A DNA stretch of 64,000 nt. Origin: Paenibacillus amylolyticus (GTDB taxonomy: Bacteria > Bacillota > Bacilli > Paenibacillales > Paenibacillaceae). The stretch covers positions 434,001-498,000 of the forward strand of contig NZ_RIAS01000002.1 in assembly GCF_003719335.1 (NCBI RefSeq), written 5' to 3'. Below, one piece after another: positions 25,550 to 34,887 of this stretch (the first letter of the stretch is position 1; every line of letters begins with the position of its first letter). Made by a program: the position numbers and the translations under genes. The notes under the pieces are model-generated. The model did no database searches and was not told the DNA's origin. It was given only the letters and a program-made list of their open reading frames with translations.

Positions 25550-27832
25550 ATGAAATCATTAAACGTGTTTTTCAAGGATTTGGGATCAGCCGTGAGAAAC
25601 CCGAAGGTGTTGATCCCTGTAATTGCCATATTATTTATACCGATCCTTTACAGCGGCATTTATTTGGCGGCTTACTGGGACCCATACGGTAATGTGGATA
25701 AACTGCCTGTAGCCGTAGTTAATCTGGATAAAGGAGCCGAACTGGAGGGGAAATCACTTCATGTCGGTAAGGACCTTATCGATGAGCTGAAGAAAAATGA
25801 AGATTTCAAATGGGACTTTGTCAGTGCTACTCAGGCAAAGGACGGCATGCAAAACGACAAGTATTACATGCAGATTACGATTCCAGAGAACTTCTCTTCC
25901 CAAGCCACAACATTGCTTGATGATAAGCCTGCACCAGCAGAATTGATCTATGAGCCAAACGGTAATTATAACTTTGTAGGTGCACAGATCGGTAAAACGG
26001 CAATTAAAGACCTAAAGGCTAAAGTTTCAGCCAAAGTTACAGAGTCTTATGCAGAAACGTTGTTAGACAAGTTCTCCGAAGTGTCGGACGGCTTGGCTGA
26101 AGCAGGCAACGGTGCCGGAGATTTGAAGACTGGTGCTGGAAAACTCGACGACGGGGCTGTGAAACTTAAGGATAATCTGGCTAAGCTAGCATCCGGCACG
26201 TTGAAACTTCAGGATGGATTAGCACCGTTAAGTAACGGAGTTACTGCGCTGCATAATGGAGCTTCGAAACTTGAAAACGGAACGACAAGTCTGGTTTCAG
26301 GTTTACAGCAACTTCATGAAGCAGCTACGGGTCAGCTGCAAAGTGGTGCTGACCAGTTGAAGAACGGCAGCGACAAGCTGGCCTCTGGCCTTCAATCTTC
26401 ATTGGATGGCACAAACAAGCTGCAAGCAGGTCTGCAATCATCCGAACAAGGCAGTGCGAAGCTGTCTGACGGTCTTCAATCGGCAGTGCAAGGCAGTGGA
26501 ACATTGGCAACCGGCTTGCAATCCGCTGTGGATGGCAGCAATAAAGTTGCCGATGGCGCACAGGGAGTGGCAGCCGGATTGAAACAACTGGCCGCAAGTA
26601 ACCCGGAACTGGCCGCAAGCGCTGATGTTCAAAAGCTGATTGCAGCGAGTCAGGCTGTTGCTGACGGCAGTGCACAGCTGCATGAGAGCGAGCAGAAGCT
26701 GGCACAAGGTGCGGATCAACTCCACCAAGGTAATCAGCAACTGGCTACGGGTGCAACTGAACTGCATGGAGGTCAACAACAACTGCTTGCAGGTGCAGCT
26801 CAACTGGTTGACGGACAGAAGCAACTGCTTGCTGGTGCTGGACAGCTTAGTCAGGGTGGAGCAAAGCTCTCCGACGGCTTGAAACAATTCAGCAGCAAAT
26901 TGGGTGAAGCAGCCACTGGCGGTACACAACTGGCAGCTGGTGCGAAACAGCTAGGTACAGGTACGGCTGCATTACAGACAGGTGTTGGTAAACTTAGCGG
27001 CGGTGTTTCATCTCTGGCTGACGGTTCCAAACAGCTGGGTGATGGAGCCGGTAAACTGGCTAATGGTCTTACAGAACTGAAAGACGGTTCTGGTGAACTG
27101 GCCACGAAGCTGAAAGATGCAGCTCAGAAAACATCCGAAGTGAAGAAAACAGATGAAGTTGTGAATATGTTTGCAGAACCGGTGAGTTCTTCCGAGAACA
27201 AGGCAGAGAACGTAAGTAATTATGGAACAGGCATGACACCATTTTTCCTGTCCATCGGTCTGTTCGTAGGATCACTGATCTCTACTATTGTCTTGAAAAT
27301 GCGTGAAACGTCTGTACCTGGAGCAACAGGCTGGAATCGTTTCGTAAGCCGCACACTGATATTTGGTTCGGTGAGCATCTTCCAGTCCGTTATTGTAGCG
27401 AGCTTTATGCTTTACGGTCTCGGACTGGAGACACATAGTACAGGACTGTTTTATCTGTTTACGATTATAACGGGTCTGACCTTCATGCTGATCGTTCAGG
27501 CGCTGGTTACTTGGCTTGATCTGCCTGGACGTTATGTGATCATCCTGCTATTGGTCTTCCAGCTTGCAGGGAGTGCGGGTACATTCCCAGTAGAACTGAT
27601 TCCTTCATGGCTGCAATCCATTAGTCAGTGGCTGCCGATGACACACAGCATTATGGGCCTCAGAGCGGTTGTCTCCAGTGGTAACTTCAATGTGATGTGG
27701 CATCAGGCTGAAATACTTAGCATCTATGCAGCTGTATCTGTGCTGCTGACGCTGACGTACTTCCTCCTGAACGGCCGACGTACAAAGAAAGAAGCTGAAG
27801 TAGCAGAAAGCGGTCAGCCTTTGACAGTTTAA
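25550..27832 (+). CDS. YhgE/Pip domain membrane protein
   Basis: 760-residue protein with the YhgE/Pip (phage infection protein) architecture. Pip N-terminal domain: one TM (about 19-40) and YLAAYWDPYGNVDKLPVAVV. The large extracytoplasmic part (about 180-560) is built of many near-repeats of an L-x-x-G-x-x-x-L-x-x-G pattern (GADQLKNGSDKLASGLQS and variants), predicted as a long helical stalk. The C-terminal ~190 residues hold five TM segments with the ABC-2-like VQALVTWLDLPGRYV and GTFPVELIPSWLQSISQWLP. Related proteins serve as phage receptors, EsxA-type or MmpL-like export factors; function here is unknown. RBS AAGGGGAG before ATG. Likely controlled by the preceding TetR protein. Confidence 0.88.
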   Translation: MKSLNVFFKDLGSAVRNPKVLIPVIAILFIPILYSGIYLAAYWDPYGNVDKLPVAVVNLDKGAELEGKSLHVGKDLIDELKKNEDFKWDFVSATQAKDGMQNDKYYMQITIPENFSSQATTLLDDKPAPAELIYEPNGNYNFVGAQIGKTAIKDLKAKVSAKVTESYAETLLDKFSEVSDGLAEAGNGAGDLKTGAGKLDDGAVKLKDNLAKLASGTLKLQDGLAPLSNGVTALHNGASKLENGTTSLVSGLQQLHEAATGQLQSGADQLKNGSDKLASGLQSSLDGTNKLQAGLQSSEQGSAKLSDGLQSAVQGSGTLATGLQSAVDGSNKVADGAQGVAAGLKQLAASNPELAASADVQKLIAASQAVADGSAQLHESEQKLAQGADQLHQGNQQLATGATELHGGQQQLLAGAAQLVDGQKQLLAGAGQLSQGGAKLSDGLKQFSSKLGEAATGGTQLAAGAKQLGTGTAALQTGVGKLSGGVSSLADGSKQLGDGAGKLANGLTELKDGSGELATKLKDAAQKTSEVKKTDEVVNMFAEPVSSSENKAENVSNYGTGMTPFFLSIGLFVGSLISTIVLKMRETSVPGATGWNRFVSRTLIFGSVSIFQSVIVASFMLYGLGLETHSTGLFYLFTIITGLTFMLIVQALVTWLDLPGRYVIILLLVFQLAGSAGTFPVELIPSWLQSISQWLPMTHSIMGLRAVVSSGNFNVMWHQAEILSIYAAVSVLLTLTYFLLNGRRTKKEAEVAESGQPLTV

Positions 27833-27924
27833 TGAATGAAGCAAGAAGATAATTCGCACAACTTTCTGCAAAAAAAGTTAAAGCATATGTATCGAAATTA
27901 TGCAATATAGTAGTCAAATAGTGC

Positions 27925-27963
27925 AAATGGCCTGCGGCGCGAAAATAAGCTGCAGGCCATTTT
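27925..27963. terminator. Terminator after yhgE-like gene
   Basis: AAATGGCCTGC / GCAGGCCATTT stem with an interior GC pair and about a 15-base loop, followed by TGTATT. Confidence 0.75.
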
Positions 27964-28196
27964 GTATTCAATGCTATGAAAATAGAAAGTTATATTGGAA
28001 GCTGGAGCATGAAAATTGCGAAAATATGGTCAAACGTAGGCTGGATATGGAACGATTTTCTTTTATCAGCAATTAAAATCAGTTGTGCTCTGCTATAAAA
28101 CGTGTATAATTATTCGAAAAAGAGATGTTTTTAAACGTCAACACACTAAAGCTGTACTGCAAAACAATTCTTATCAGAGGTATTAAAAAGTTTAAA

Positions 28197-28225
28197 TTGC
28201 GCTGATGTTAGGTCGGTGTTAAAAT
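28197..28225 (+). promoter_or_regulatory. Candidate gltB promoter with long structured leader
   Basis: TTGCGC (28197-28202), 17 bp, TAAAAT (28220-28225). The leader from ~28232 to the ATG at 28508 is about 275 nt and contains several small hairpins, for example GTAGTCG/CGGCTAC at 28262-28281 and GCGGTCCTTACCGC near 28340. No T-box, glutamine-motif or other known riboswitch was recognised. The leader is open in the gltB frame back to 28268 but lacks an RBS, so it is treated as untranslated. The remaining 27964-28196 shows nothing recognisable. Confidence 0.45.
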
Positions 28226-28507
28226 AATAGAACTATATCAAAAAACGTCGCTCCATCTTGAGTAGTCGTGCCAGCGGCTACGTGTTGTTGTATATATGCT
28301 GTTACCGGATTACCGGCGTCAGTCCTTCGCAATAATCGCGGTCCTTACCGCAATACCAGGCTTACAACAGATGGCTCAAGCTGTCACCTCTCCATCTCAG
28401 CAGGCAGGCTTATCTCAAGCGAAATGCCGGCTCCTCCCGTTTCATTGTTGCCTGTTGTTATGTTCTTGATCTTTCCGAAATACTTCATTATAGAAAGGTT
28501 GCGTTCC

Positions 28508-31500
28508 ATGAGACACATCGGATTACCTCCAAAACAAGGTCTGTATGACCCACAATTCGAAAAAGATGCATGTGGTATGGGTTTTGTTGCCAACATCAAA
28601 GGAGTACCTTCACACGATATCGTTAGTCAGGCACTGACCATGCTCAGTAATATGGAGCACCGTGGGGGTCAGGGAAGTGAACCGAATTCCGGTGACGGAG
28701 CAGGCATCCTGATTCAGATTCCACATCGTTATTTTGCAAAGGAAGCAGAGCGACTCGGTTTTGCATTGCCTGAACAGGGATTTTATGGCGTAGGCATGCT
28801 GTTCTTGTCTCATGATCCGGCAGTTCGTACTGCACATGAAGAGAGCCTGAAGAAGATTATTGAAGAAGAAGGACAGACCTTCCTGGGCTTCCGGGATGTA
28901 CCTACGTATGATGAGATGCTGGGCCGTTCTGCACTGGCAGCGAAGCCTTACGTACGTCAGGTATTTATCGGAAGATCGGATGAAGTGAAAGATGAGCTTG
29001 CATTTGAACGCAAATTGTATGTCATTCGCAGACGTGCTGAACTGGCCATTCGTTATTCCGCAGACGAGGCGGAAGGAGAATCATTCTATTTGCCGAGCTT
29101 GTCTTGCCGTAAAGTGGTCTACAAAGGCATGCTGACAACCGAGCAGGTGGGCAAGTTCTATCTGGATCTGCAGGAAGAACTGGTTGAATCCGCGATTGCA
29201 CTCGTACACTCCCGTTTCAGTACGAACACCTTCCCGAGCTGGGAACGTGCTCACCCGTATCGTTTCATGATCCACAACGGTGAGATCAATACAATGCGTG
29301 GTAACGTGAACTGGATGCATGCGCGTCAGTCCTTGTTCGAAAGCGAACTGTTCGGCGATGACATTGCAAAAGTAAAACCGGTCATTAATCCGGACGGTTC
29401 AGATACAGCAATGTTTGATAACACGCTGGAATTCCTGTATCTAAGCGGACGCTCCCTGCCACACGTGGCGATGATGATGGTTCCTGAGCCATGGAGCACC
29501 GATGAAGGTATGGACCCTGCGAAAAAGGCGTTCTACGAATACCACAGCACAATGATGGAGCCATGGGATGGCCCTGCGGCTATGGCATTTACGGACGGTT
29601 TACAGATCGGGGCTACGCTTGACCGTAACGGTTTGCGTCCTGCCCGTTATTATGTAACGAAGGATGACCGAATCATTCTTTCTTCCGAAGTCGGTGTTCT
29701 GGATATCGCACCGGAAGACATTCTGTACAAAGATCGTCTGCGTCCAGGACGGATGTTGCTCGTAGATACTCAAGAGGGCCGTATTATCTCTGATGAAGAA
29801 GTCAAAGCGCTCATTGCTTCAGAGAATCCTTACGAAGAGTGGCTTGAAGAGCACTTGATGGATCTGAACGAGTTGCCGGAAGCACCGGAGCTTCCAGACC
29901 CTAAACATGACAATGTTACGCAACTTCAACTTGCATACGGATATACATTTGAAGAACTGCGCAAAGTGCTGGAGCCAATGGCATCCACAGGAATGGAAGC
30001 TACAGGCTCCATGGGTTATGATGCACCGCTGGCTGTTCTGTCCGATCGTCCGCAACGCCTGTATAACTACTTTAAACAGATGTTTGCACAGGTAACCAAT
30101 CCGCCGATTGATGCGATCCGTGAAGAGATCGTTACCTCTACAGCGACAACGATTGGTCCGGAGCGTAACCTGCTTAACCCTGAACCGGAGAGCTGTCGCC
30201 AGATTCGGCTGGATACACCGGTATTGTCTAATGAAGACTTTGCGAAGATCCGCCACGTTCGTCGTCCGGGCTTCCGTTCCATGACGATTCCGATCTTCTT
30301 CACCGCAGCAGAAGGAGCCGAAGGGTTGCATAAAGCGATGGACTTGCTCTTTGAAGCAGCAGACCGGGTCATCGACAAAGGACACAATATTTTGATTTTG
30401 TCTGACCGCGGTGTGGATGCCGAGAATGCAGCAATTCCGGCGTTGCTGGCTGTTGCAGGTCTGCATCACCACCTGATTCGTCAGGGTACAAGAACAAAAG
30501 TCAGCATTTTGCTCGAATCGGGAGAACCGCGTGATATTCACCACTACGCATTGCTTCTGGGTTATGGCGTAAGTGCGGTTAACCCTTATCTGGCATTTGA
30601 AACGCTGGATGATATGATTCAGCAAGGTTTGCTGCGCGGCATTTCCCATGAGAAAGCCGTGAAAAACTACATTAAAGCCGCAACTAAAGGCGTTATTAAA
30701 ATATTGTCCAAAATGGGTATCTCAACGATCCAATCGTATCGCGGTGCTCAAATTTTCGAAGCGGTGGGTCTGAAATCAGATTTCGTTGACCGTTACTTCA
30801 CTTGGACACCTTCACGAATCGGTGGTATCGGTCTGGAGGAAGTAGCAGCAGAGGCGCTGACACATCACAACCGAGCTTTCACAGATAAGGACGGCAATGA
30901 TAAAGTGCTGGATTCCGGCGGTGAATACCAATGGCGGAACGACGGGGAAGAGCATTTGTTCAACCCGCAAACGATCCACACATTGCAACACGCTGTACGT
31001 ACGGGCGATTACAAGCTGTACAAAAAGTATTCCAAACTCGTACAGGGTGAGAATGATCAACTGCTCACCATTCGTTCCATGCTGAAACTAAAACCGGTCG
31101 GAGCATCCATTCCGCTCGAAGAAGTAGAATCCGTAGAAAACATCATGCGTCGTTTCAAAACGGGTGCGATGTCCTTCGGTTCAATCAGTAAAGAAGCTCA
31201 CGAAGATTTGGCAATCGCCATGAACCGTGTGGGTGGTAAATCCAACACTGGTGAAGGCGGAGAAGACCCGGCTCGTTTCGTGAAAGACAGCAATGGGGAT
31301 TCCCGTCGCAGTGCGATCAAACAAGTTGCATCCGGACGTTTTGGTGTAACTTCCAACTATCTGGTCAATGCTGACGAGATTCAGATCAAAATGGCACAAG
31401 GGGCTAAACCAGGTGAAGGCGGACAACTGCCAGGCCGTAAAGTATATCCTTGGGTAGCAGAAGTTCGCGGCTCTACACCAGGTGTAGGTCTGATCTCACC

Positions 31501-33106
31501 GCCGCCGCATCACGATATTTATTCGATTGAGGACTTGGCAGAATTGATCTATGACTTGAAAAATGCTAATCCGCGTGCCGAAATTAACGTGAAGCTGGTA
31601 TCAGAAGTCGGTGTCGGAACGATTGCTGCAGGTGTAGCTAAAGGTCGTGCGGACATTATCCTGGTCAGCGGTTACGACGGCGGAACGGGGGCATCTCCTC
31701 AAGGTTCCATCCGTCATGCCGGTATGCCGTGGGAGCTTGGACTTGCAGAGACACATCAAACGTTGATGCTGAACAATCTGCGTGATCGTGTTGTTCTTGA
31801 AACAGATGGCAAAATGCTGAACGGGCGCGACCTGGCTATTGCTGCGTTGCTTGGAGCAGAAGAATATGGTTTCTCTACTGCACCACTCGTAGCACTGGGC
31901 TGTATCATGATGCGTGTCTGCCAAATGGATACTTGTCCAGTTGGTGTGGCAACACAAAATCCGGAACTGCGTAAAAACTACATGGGAGATCCTGAACATG
32001 TCGTGAACTTTATGCGTTTCGTCGCAGAAGACATGCGTGAGATTATGGCTGATCTTGGTTTCCGTACCATTCAGGAAATGGTTGGACGTACAGATTGCCT
32101 CGAAACGGTAGAAGCTGTGGATCACTGGAAGAAAAAAGGTGTGGATCTGTCTGTATTGCTGCATGTGCCTGAACTGCCGGAAGGCGCTGCACGTTACCGT
32201 ACACAGCATCAGAATCACCAATTGGAAGAAACGCTGGATATGCAACAACTCGTGCCACTCGCACAGCCAGCTATTGAATCCGGTCAACCTGTTGAAGCGG
32301 TTCTTCCGATTACCAATGTGAACCGTGCAGTGGGTACCATCCTAGGTAGTGAGATTACACGTAAATATGGTCTTGCTGGTTTGCCTGAGGATACGGTTAA
32401 ATTTAAATTTGTTGGCTCAGCTGGACAAAGCTTTGGTGCTTTTGTACCAAAAGGCATGACGCTCACGGTAGAAGGAGACTCCAACGACTACGTAGGTAAA
32501 GGATTGTCAGGAGGTAAGCTGATTGTTATGCCTTCACCAAAAGCGACATTCGAAGCGGAGAACAACATCATTATCGGAAACACCGCTTTATATGGGGCGA
32601 CTAGTGGGGAAGCGTATATCCGCGGTATTGCCGGAGAGCGTTTCGCTGTACGTAACTCAGGAGCCAAAGTGGTTGTTGAAGGTGTAGGCGATCATGGCTG
32701 TGAATACATGACAGGTGGGCGTGTCGTAGTACTCGGCGATACAGGTCGTAACTTTGCAGCAGGGATGTCCGGAGGTATTGCTTACGTGTATGATCCAAAA
32801 GGCGCATTCCTGCAACGCTGCAATCTGGAAATGGTTCTTTTGGAGCGTGTCGAGGATGCTTCTGAAAGTGAAGATTTGCTTGGCATGATTCAACGGCACG
32901 TAGCACTTACGGGAAGTGCTGCAGGTCAGCGTATCCTGGATACATGGCAGGATTCCCTGAATCAATTTGTGCGTGTCATTCCGAAGGACTTCAAACGTAT
33001 GACGGAACAGATCGAGCGGGTACAGGCGACAGGTCTGACAGGTGAAGCCGCTTTGCTGGCCGCATTTGAAGCGAATATGCGTGAGCTTGCGCGCACCGGA
33101 GGTTAA
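28508..33106 (+). CDS. gltB: Glutamate synthase large subunit
   Basis: 1532-residue GOGAT large (alpha) subunit, full length. The N-terminal Ntn glutaminase domain uses Cys22 ([15 protein letters not shown]; residues before it form a propeptide) and contains [20 protein letters not shown]. The central and FMN-binding synthase domains carry [39 protein letters not shown] and the 3Fe-4S cluster ligands C-x5-C-x4-C ([19 protein letters not shown]). The C-terminal GXGXG beta-helix domain follows ([18 protein letters not shown]). It transfers the amide of glutamine to 2-oxoglutarate, giving two glutamates. The start is at ATG 28508 with GAAAGG 10 bases upstream. No gltD small subunit follows; a terminator is 40 bp downstream. 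Confidence 0.97.
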   Translation: MRHIGLPPKQGLYDPQFEKDACGMGFVANIKGVPSHDIVSQALTMLSNMEHRGGQGSEPNSGDGAGILIQIPHRYFAKEAERLGFALPEQGFYGVGMLFLSHDPAVRTAHEESLKKIIEEEGQTFLGFRDVPTYDEMLGRSALAAKPYVRQVFIGRSDEVKDELAFERKLYVIRRRAELAIRYSADEAEGESFYLPSLSCRKVVYKGMLTTEQVGKFYLDLQEELVESAIALVHSRFSTNTFPSWERAHPYRFMIHNGEINTMRGNVNWMHARQSLFESELFGDDIAKVKPVINPDGSDTAMFDNTLEFLYLSGRSLPHVAMMMVPEPWSTDEGMDPAKKAFYEYHSTMMEPWDGPAAMAFTDGLQIGATLDRNGLRPARYYVTKDDRIILSSEVGVLDIAPEDILYKDRLRPGRMLLVDTQEGRIISDEEVKALIASENPYEEWLEEHLMDLNELPEAPELPDPKHDNVTQLQLAYGYTFEELRKVLEPMASTGMEATGSMGYDAPLAVLSDRPQRLYNYFKQMFAQVTNPPIDAIREEIVTSTATTIGPERNLLNPEPESCRQIRLDTPVLSNEDFAKIRHVRRPGFRSMTIPIFFTAAEGAEGLHKAMDLLFEAADRVIDKGHNILILSDRGVDAENAAIPALLAVAGLHHHLIRQGTRTKVSILLESGEPRDIHHYALLLGYGVSAVNPYLAFETLDDMIQQGLLRGISHEKAVKNYIKAATKGVIKILSKMGISTIQSYRGAQIFEAVGLKSDFVDRYFTWTPSRIGGIGLEEVAAEALTHHNRAFTDKDGNDKVLDSGGEYQWRNDGEEHLFNPQTIHTLQHAVRTGDYKLYKKYSKLVQGENDQLLTIRSMLKLKPVGASIPLEEVESVENIMRRFKTGAMSFGSISKEAHEDLAIAMNRVGGKSNTGEGGEDPARFVKDSNGDSRRSAIKQVASGRFGVTSNYLVNADEIQIKMAQGAKPGEGGQLPGRKVYPWVAEVRGSTPGVGLISPPPHHDIYSIEDLAELIYDLKNANPRAEINVKLVSEVGVGTIAAGVAKGRADIILVSGYDGGTGASPQGSIRHAGMPWELGLAETHQTLMLNNLRDRVVLETDGKMLNGRDLAIAALLGAEEYGFSTAPLVALGCIMMRVCQMDTCPVGVATQNPELRKNYMGDPEHVVNFMRFVAEDMREIMADLGFRTIQEMVGRTDCLETVEAVDHWKKKGVDLSVLLHVPELPEGAARYRTQHQNHQLEETLDMQQLVPLAQPAIESGQPVEAVLPITNVNRAVGTILGSEITRKYGLAGLPEDTVKFKFVGSAGQSFGAFVPKGMTLTVEGDSNDYVGKGLSGGKLIVMPSPKATFEAENNIIIGNTALYGATSGEAYIRGIAGERFAVRNSGAKVVVEGVGDHGCEYMTGGRVVVLGDTGRNFAAGMSGGIAYVYDPKGAFLQRCNLEMVLLERVEDASESEDLLGMIQRHVALTGSAAGQRILDTWQDSLNQFVRVIPKDFKRMTEQIERVQATGLTGEAALLAAFEANMRELARTGG

Positions 33107-33147
33107 TGTTTCGTTTATTTTCCTAATTAAAAGAAAAGCTTTAAAAC

Positions 33148-33195
33148 AAAAGGAGTCTTATAGCCGCCAGAACGGCGTTATAAGGCTCCTTTTTG
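33148..33195 (+). terminator. Terminator after gltB
   Basis: AAAAGGAG-T-CTTATA-GCCG paired with CGGC-GTTATAAG-G-CTCCTTTTT; long stem, AGAA-type loop, T-run. Confidence 0.88.
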
Positions 33196-33328
33196 CTTTC
33201 GACAAAATTAGAACCCGCTCAAAAAACGTTATCGCCATGAGACGACAACATCGAGGAACGTTCTAAAGTATAATTAGGTTTAGTTTTTGGAGTGCAGAGA
33301 AAGTATTAAGATAAGAGAGGTTAGCGGA

Positions 33329-33481
33329 ATGAAGATGAAGCATCCAAACATGGGCGATTCTAAGCCGACAGGTAACAAAGTCGAAGCAACCCGGATGGAC
33401 ATCATGAAAGTTTTACTGCAATGTGGAATCGACCCGGAGCGTTTGAAACATTTCGTATCCTCCGACAACAAGCGTACATGA
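33329..33481 (+). CDS. Small hypothetical protein (50 aa)
   Basis: 50-codon gene with RBS AGAGAGG nine bases before ATG 33329, ending TGA at 33481. The product is MKMKHPNMGDSKPTG, then NKVEATRMDIMKVLLQCGID and PERLKHFVSS. It is basic with an amphipathic helix (MDIMKVLLQCGI) and one Cys. It looks like a real small protein, not a decayed piece of a larger one. No function recognised. A terminator-like hairpin follows at 33528. A 24-codon ORF at 33512-33586 lies within that hairpin and is not accepted. Confidence 0.55.
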   Translation: MKMKHPNMGDSKPTGNKVEATRMDIMKVLLQCGIDPERLKHFVSSDNKRT

Positions 33482-33527
33482 ACCAGTGCACACCAAGGAA
33501 TGGAGGGAATTATGATACACAAAAAGG

Positions 33528-33572
33528 CCCAGAAACCGGAGCAGGAAGTACTCGGAAACTGGGTTTTCTTTT
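33528..33572. terminator. Terminator between small protein and xre-like gene
   Basis: CCCAG-AAA-CCG paired with CGG-AAA-CTGGG around a central loop, followed by TTTTCTTTT. The opposing strand is A-rich so it may also serve the convergent xre-like gene. Confidence 0.65.
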
Positions 33573-33586
33573 CGGGTATCGTATGA

Positions 33587-33955
33587 TTAATCCATACTGC
33601 GTTCCATTCGTACAAAAGCGATAAAACGACGAGCTTCTTCCTCCGTTAAAGGTTTACCATCAATCATCAGATCAAAGCGCTCTAACACTTCCTTATCTGA
33701 CAATTCAAGCGCATCCACGAATTCACGCACGTCTTCATCCATAACCATATCACTTTGCTTCGTACGTCCAATCAAATAATCAATGGACACATCGAAAATG
33801 TCAGCAAGCCGCGTTAACACCTCGAAATCCGGTTTGCGCCGGTTTTTCTCGTAGTGGGAAAGAGCCGCTCTGGTAATATGAATGGAGTTCGCAAGTTCTT
33901 CTTGAGTAAGTCCCCGCTGTTCTCGTAATTCAGCAATGCGATTTCCGTAGCTCAT
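33587..33955 (-). CDS. Xre-family repressor-like HTH regulator
   Basis: 122-residue regulator. The N-terminal HTH_3 domain (about 6-60) shows RIAELREQRGLTQEELANSI, recognition-helix region ITRAALSHYEKNRRKPDF and LADIFDVSIDYLIGR. From memory this region is close to the PBSX prophage repressor Xre (S-R-A-x-x-S-H-Y-E-N-x-R-x-x-P-D). The C-terminal half is acidic and helical (EDVREFVDALELSDKEV) and lacks a peptidase domain, so it would not be self-cleaved like LexA/CI. RBS AGGGGG, nine bases, ATG. It is divergent from the EPS locus, whose promoter 185 bp away carries two GATAC-N5-GTATC-type dyads. Likely a repressor of that locus. Biological trigger unknown. Confidence 0.85.
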   Translation of the reverse strand: MSYGNRIAELREQRGLTQEELANSIHITRAALSHYEKNRRKPDFEVLTRLADIFDVSIDYLIGRTKQSDMVMDEDVREFVDALELSDKEVLERFDLMIDGKPLTEEEARRFIAFVRMERSMD

Positions 33956-34138
33956 AAGCTATTTCCCCCTGAACACCATCATATATATTGAAACAATCCT
34001 GAGCCAAGTTTTTGATCAGGGAAGCTTTCCTGCAAAGGTACTACGCCTCATTCGTCTCATATACTTCACTTCTTAAATAGGTCTGTCTAAGGACAGCTCA
34101 TATTGTCGTAAATCAAAAGAACCATGTCCAAATACCGC
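33956..34138. other. Intergenic DNA between xre-like gene and EPS promoter
   Basis: No gene. It should contain the promoter of the minus-strand xre-like gene, which is not clear by eye. A small hairpin GTCTGTC-TAAG-GACAG occurs at about 34081-34096. On the minus strand GGTTCTTTT (about 34114-34122) resembles a SinR GTTCTYT half-site, but a single 7-mer is weak evidence. Confidence 0.35.
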
Positions 34139-34193
34139 TTGACATGATACGTATTGTATCGTAAATTGAACGTATGGAGTTACAAAATGTATC
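34139..34193 (+). promoter_or_regulatory. EPS-locus promoter with two Xre-type dyads
   Basis: TTGACA (34139-34144), 17 bp, TAAATT (34162-34167). A perfect dyad GATAC-GTATT-GTATC (34146-34160) fills the spacer, and a near-perfect GTTAC-AAAAT-GTATC (34179-34193) covers the predicted early transcribed region; centres are 33 bp apart, about three helical turns. A matching module (same -35, same -10, same spacing, and a dyad 9-11 bp after the -10) occurs at 55492-55544. The dyad agrees with the PBSX Xre operator consensus as remembered. The 5' leader would be about 124 nt. Confidence 0.75.
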
Positions 34194-34297
34194 ATTAAAT
34201 AGTATTTTAAGTATTTCCTCATGGACTGAGCGTTATACCTGCTAAAAGTAAAAGAGTCTCGCCCATGCTGGCCAATCCATTCTAAAGGAATGAAATC

Positions 34298-34735
34298 ATG
34301 AATTCAAAAATTCTTCAGGAATGGGCCGATCTGAAACCAAATGTCCATATGTACATTCAGGAGTTTCATGGGAAAATGGTAGATCGCAAAAGACGTCCCG
34401 TCCTGTTGCTTGGTATGGATACACAAGCGATCACTTTCCTGAGCGACCTGAACTTACCCGTATTATCAGAAATGGTACTAGGTTTGGATGTAGAAGACAG
34501 CCGTGTATGTGTCAGGCTTCATGCCAAACTGCAATGGAAACAGCCTTTTGGAGAGTTGATATTGTATCATTCAAACTTGCATATTCAGAAAGAGCAAACA
34601 CTATATATAACTGGACAGTTAAACAGAATGCTTACTGAAGTTGAATTTGAGGCGGTTCCCCGTTCTACATATGGGAATGCAGCAGATCCATCTCCACAGT
34701 TAAAGCCGTATCGTTACATTGATTTTACCATATAG
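34298..34735 (+). CDS. Unknown protein, first gene of EPS locus (possible PilZ-like fold)
   Basis: 145-residue cytoplasmic-looking protein without signal peptide or TM. Predicted strands alternate (RRPVLLLGMDTQAITFL, VCVRLHAKLQWKQPFGEL, LYHSNLHIQKEQTLYITG) in an order that recalls PilZ barrels, including an inter-strand pattern P-V-L-x-x-x-D ... L-x-L-P-V-x-x-x-x-x-L, but the RxxxR and D/NxSxxG c-di-GMP motifs are not evident. The resemblance is therefore only structural guesswork. RBS AAAGGAATGAAATC before ATG. It lies between the Xre-controlled promoter and the cpsB-like gene, and is probably co-transcribed with the EPS genes. Confidence 0.6.
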   Translation: MNSKILQEWADLKPNVHMYIQEFHGKMVDRKRRPVLLLGMDTQAITFLSDLNLPVLSEMVLGLDVEDSRVCVRLHAKLQWKQPFGELILYHSNLHIQKEQTLYITGQLNRMLTEVEFEAVPRSTYGNAADPSPQLKPYRYIDFTI

Positions 34736-34887
34736 GATGAGGGTGAATCTGAACAATTTCTGAACAAGCATGTACTTAACGCCATTTTACTATATTTCGT
34801 AGCGTTATGCATTAGTTCTTTAACACCAAAAGCATTTGCGCAATGAATAAAGGGGCGAGGAGGAGCATACATTGAGGAAGTTTGGAT

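Noticed and set aside
26090..27150. Dense direct repeats suggesting a repeat array
   Set aside because: They are in frame, encode L-x-x-G repeats within the YhgE/Pip gene, and have no spacer structure as in CRISPR.
28268..28507. 80-residue N-terminal extension of GltB
   Set aside because: No RBS at the upstream GTG, composition unlike GltB, and the canonical GltB N-terminus with Cys22 begins at 28508.
33512..33586. 24-codon ORF with GGAGGG upstream (MIHKKAQKPEQEV...)
   Set aside because: It covers the terminator hairpin at 33528-33572 and shows no protein-like conservation that can be judged by eye.
34114..34122. SinR-like GTTCTTT half-site upstream of the EPS promoter
   Set aside because: A single 7-mer is expected by chance in AT-rich DNA; the GATAC-N5-GTATC dyads are far stronger signals.
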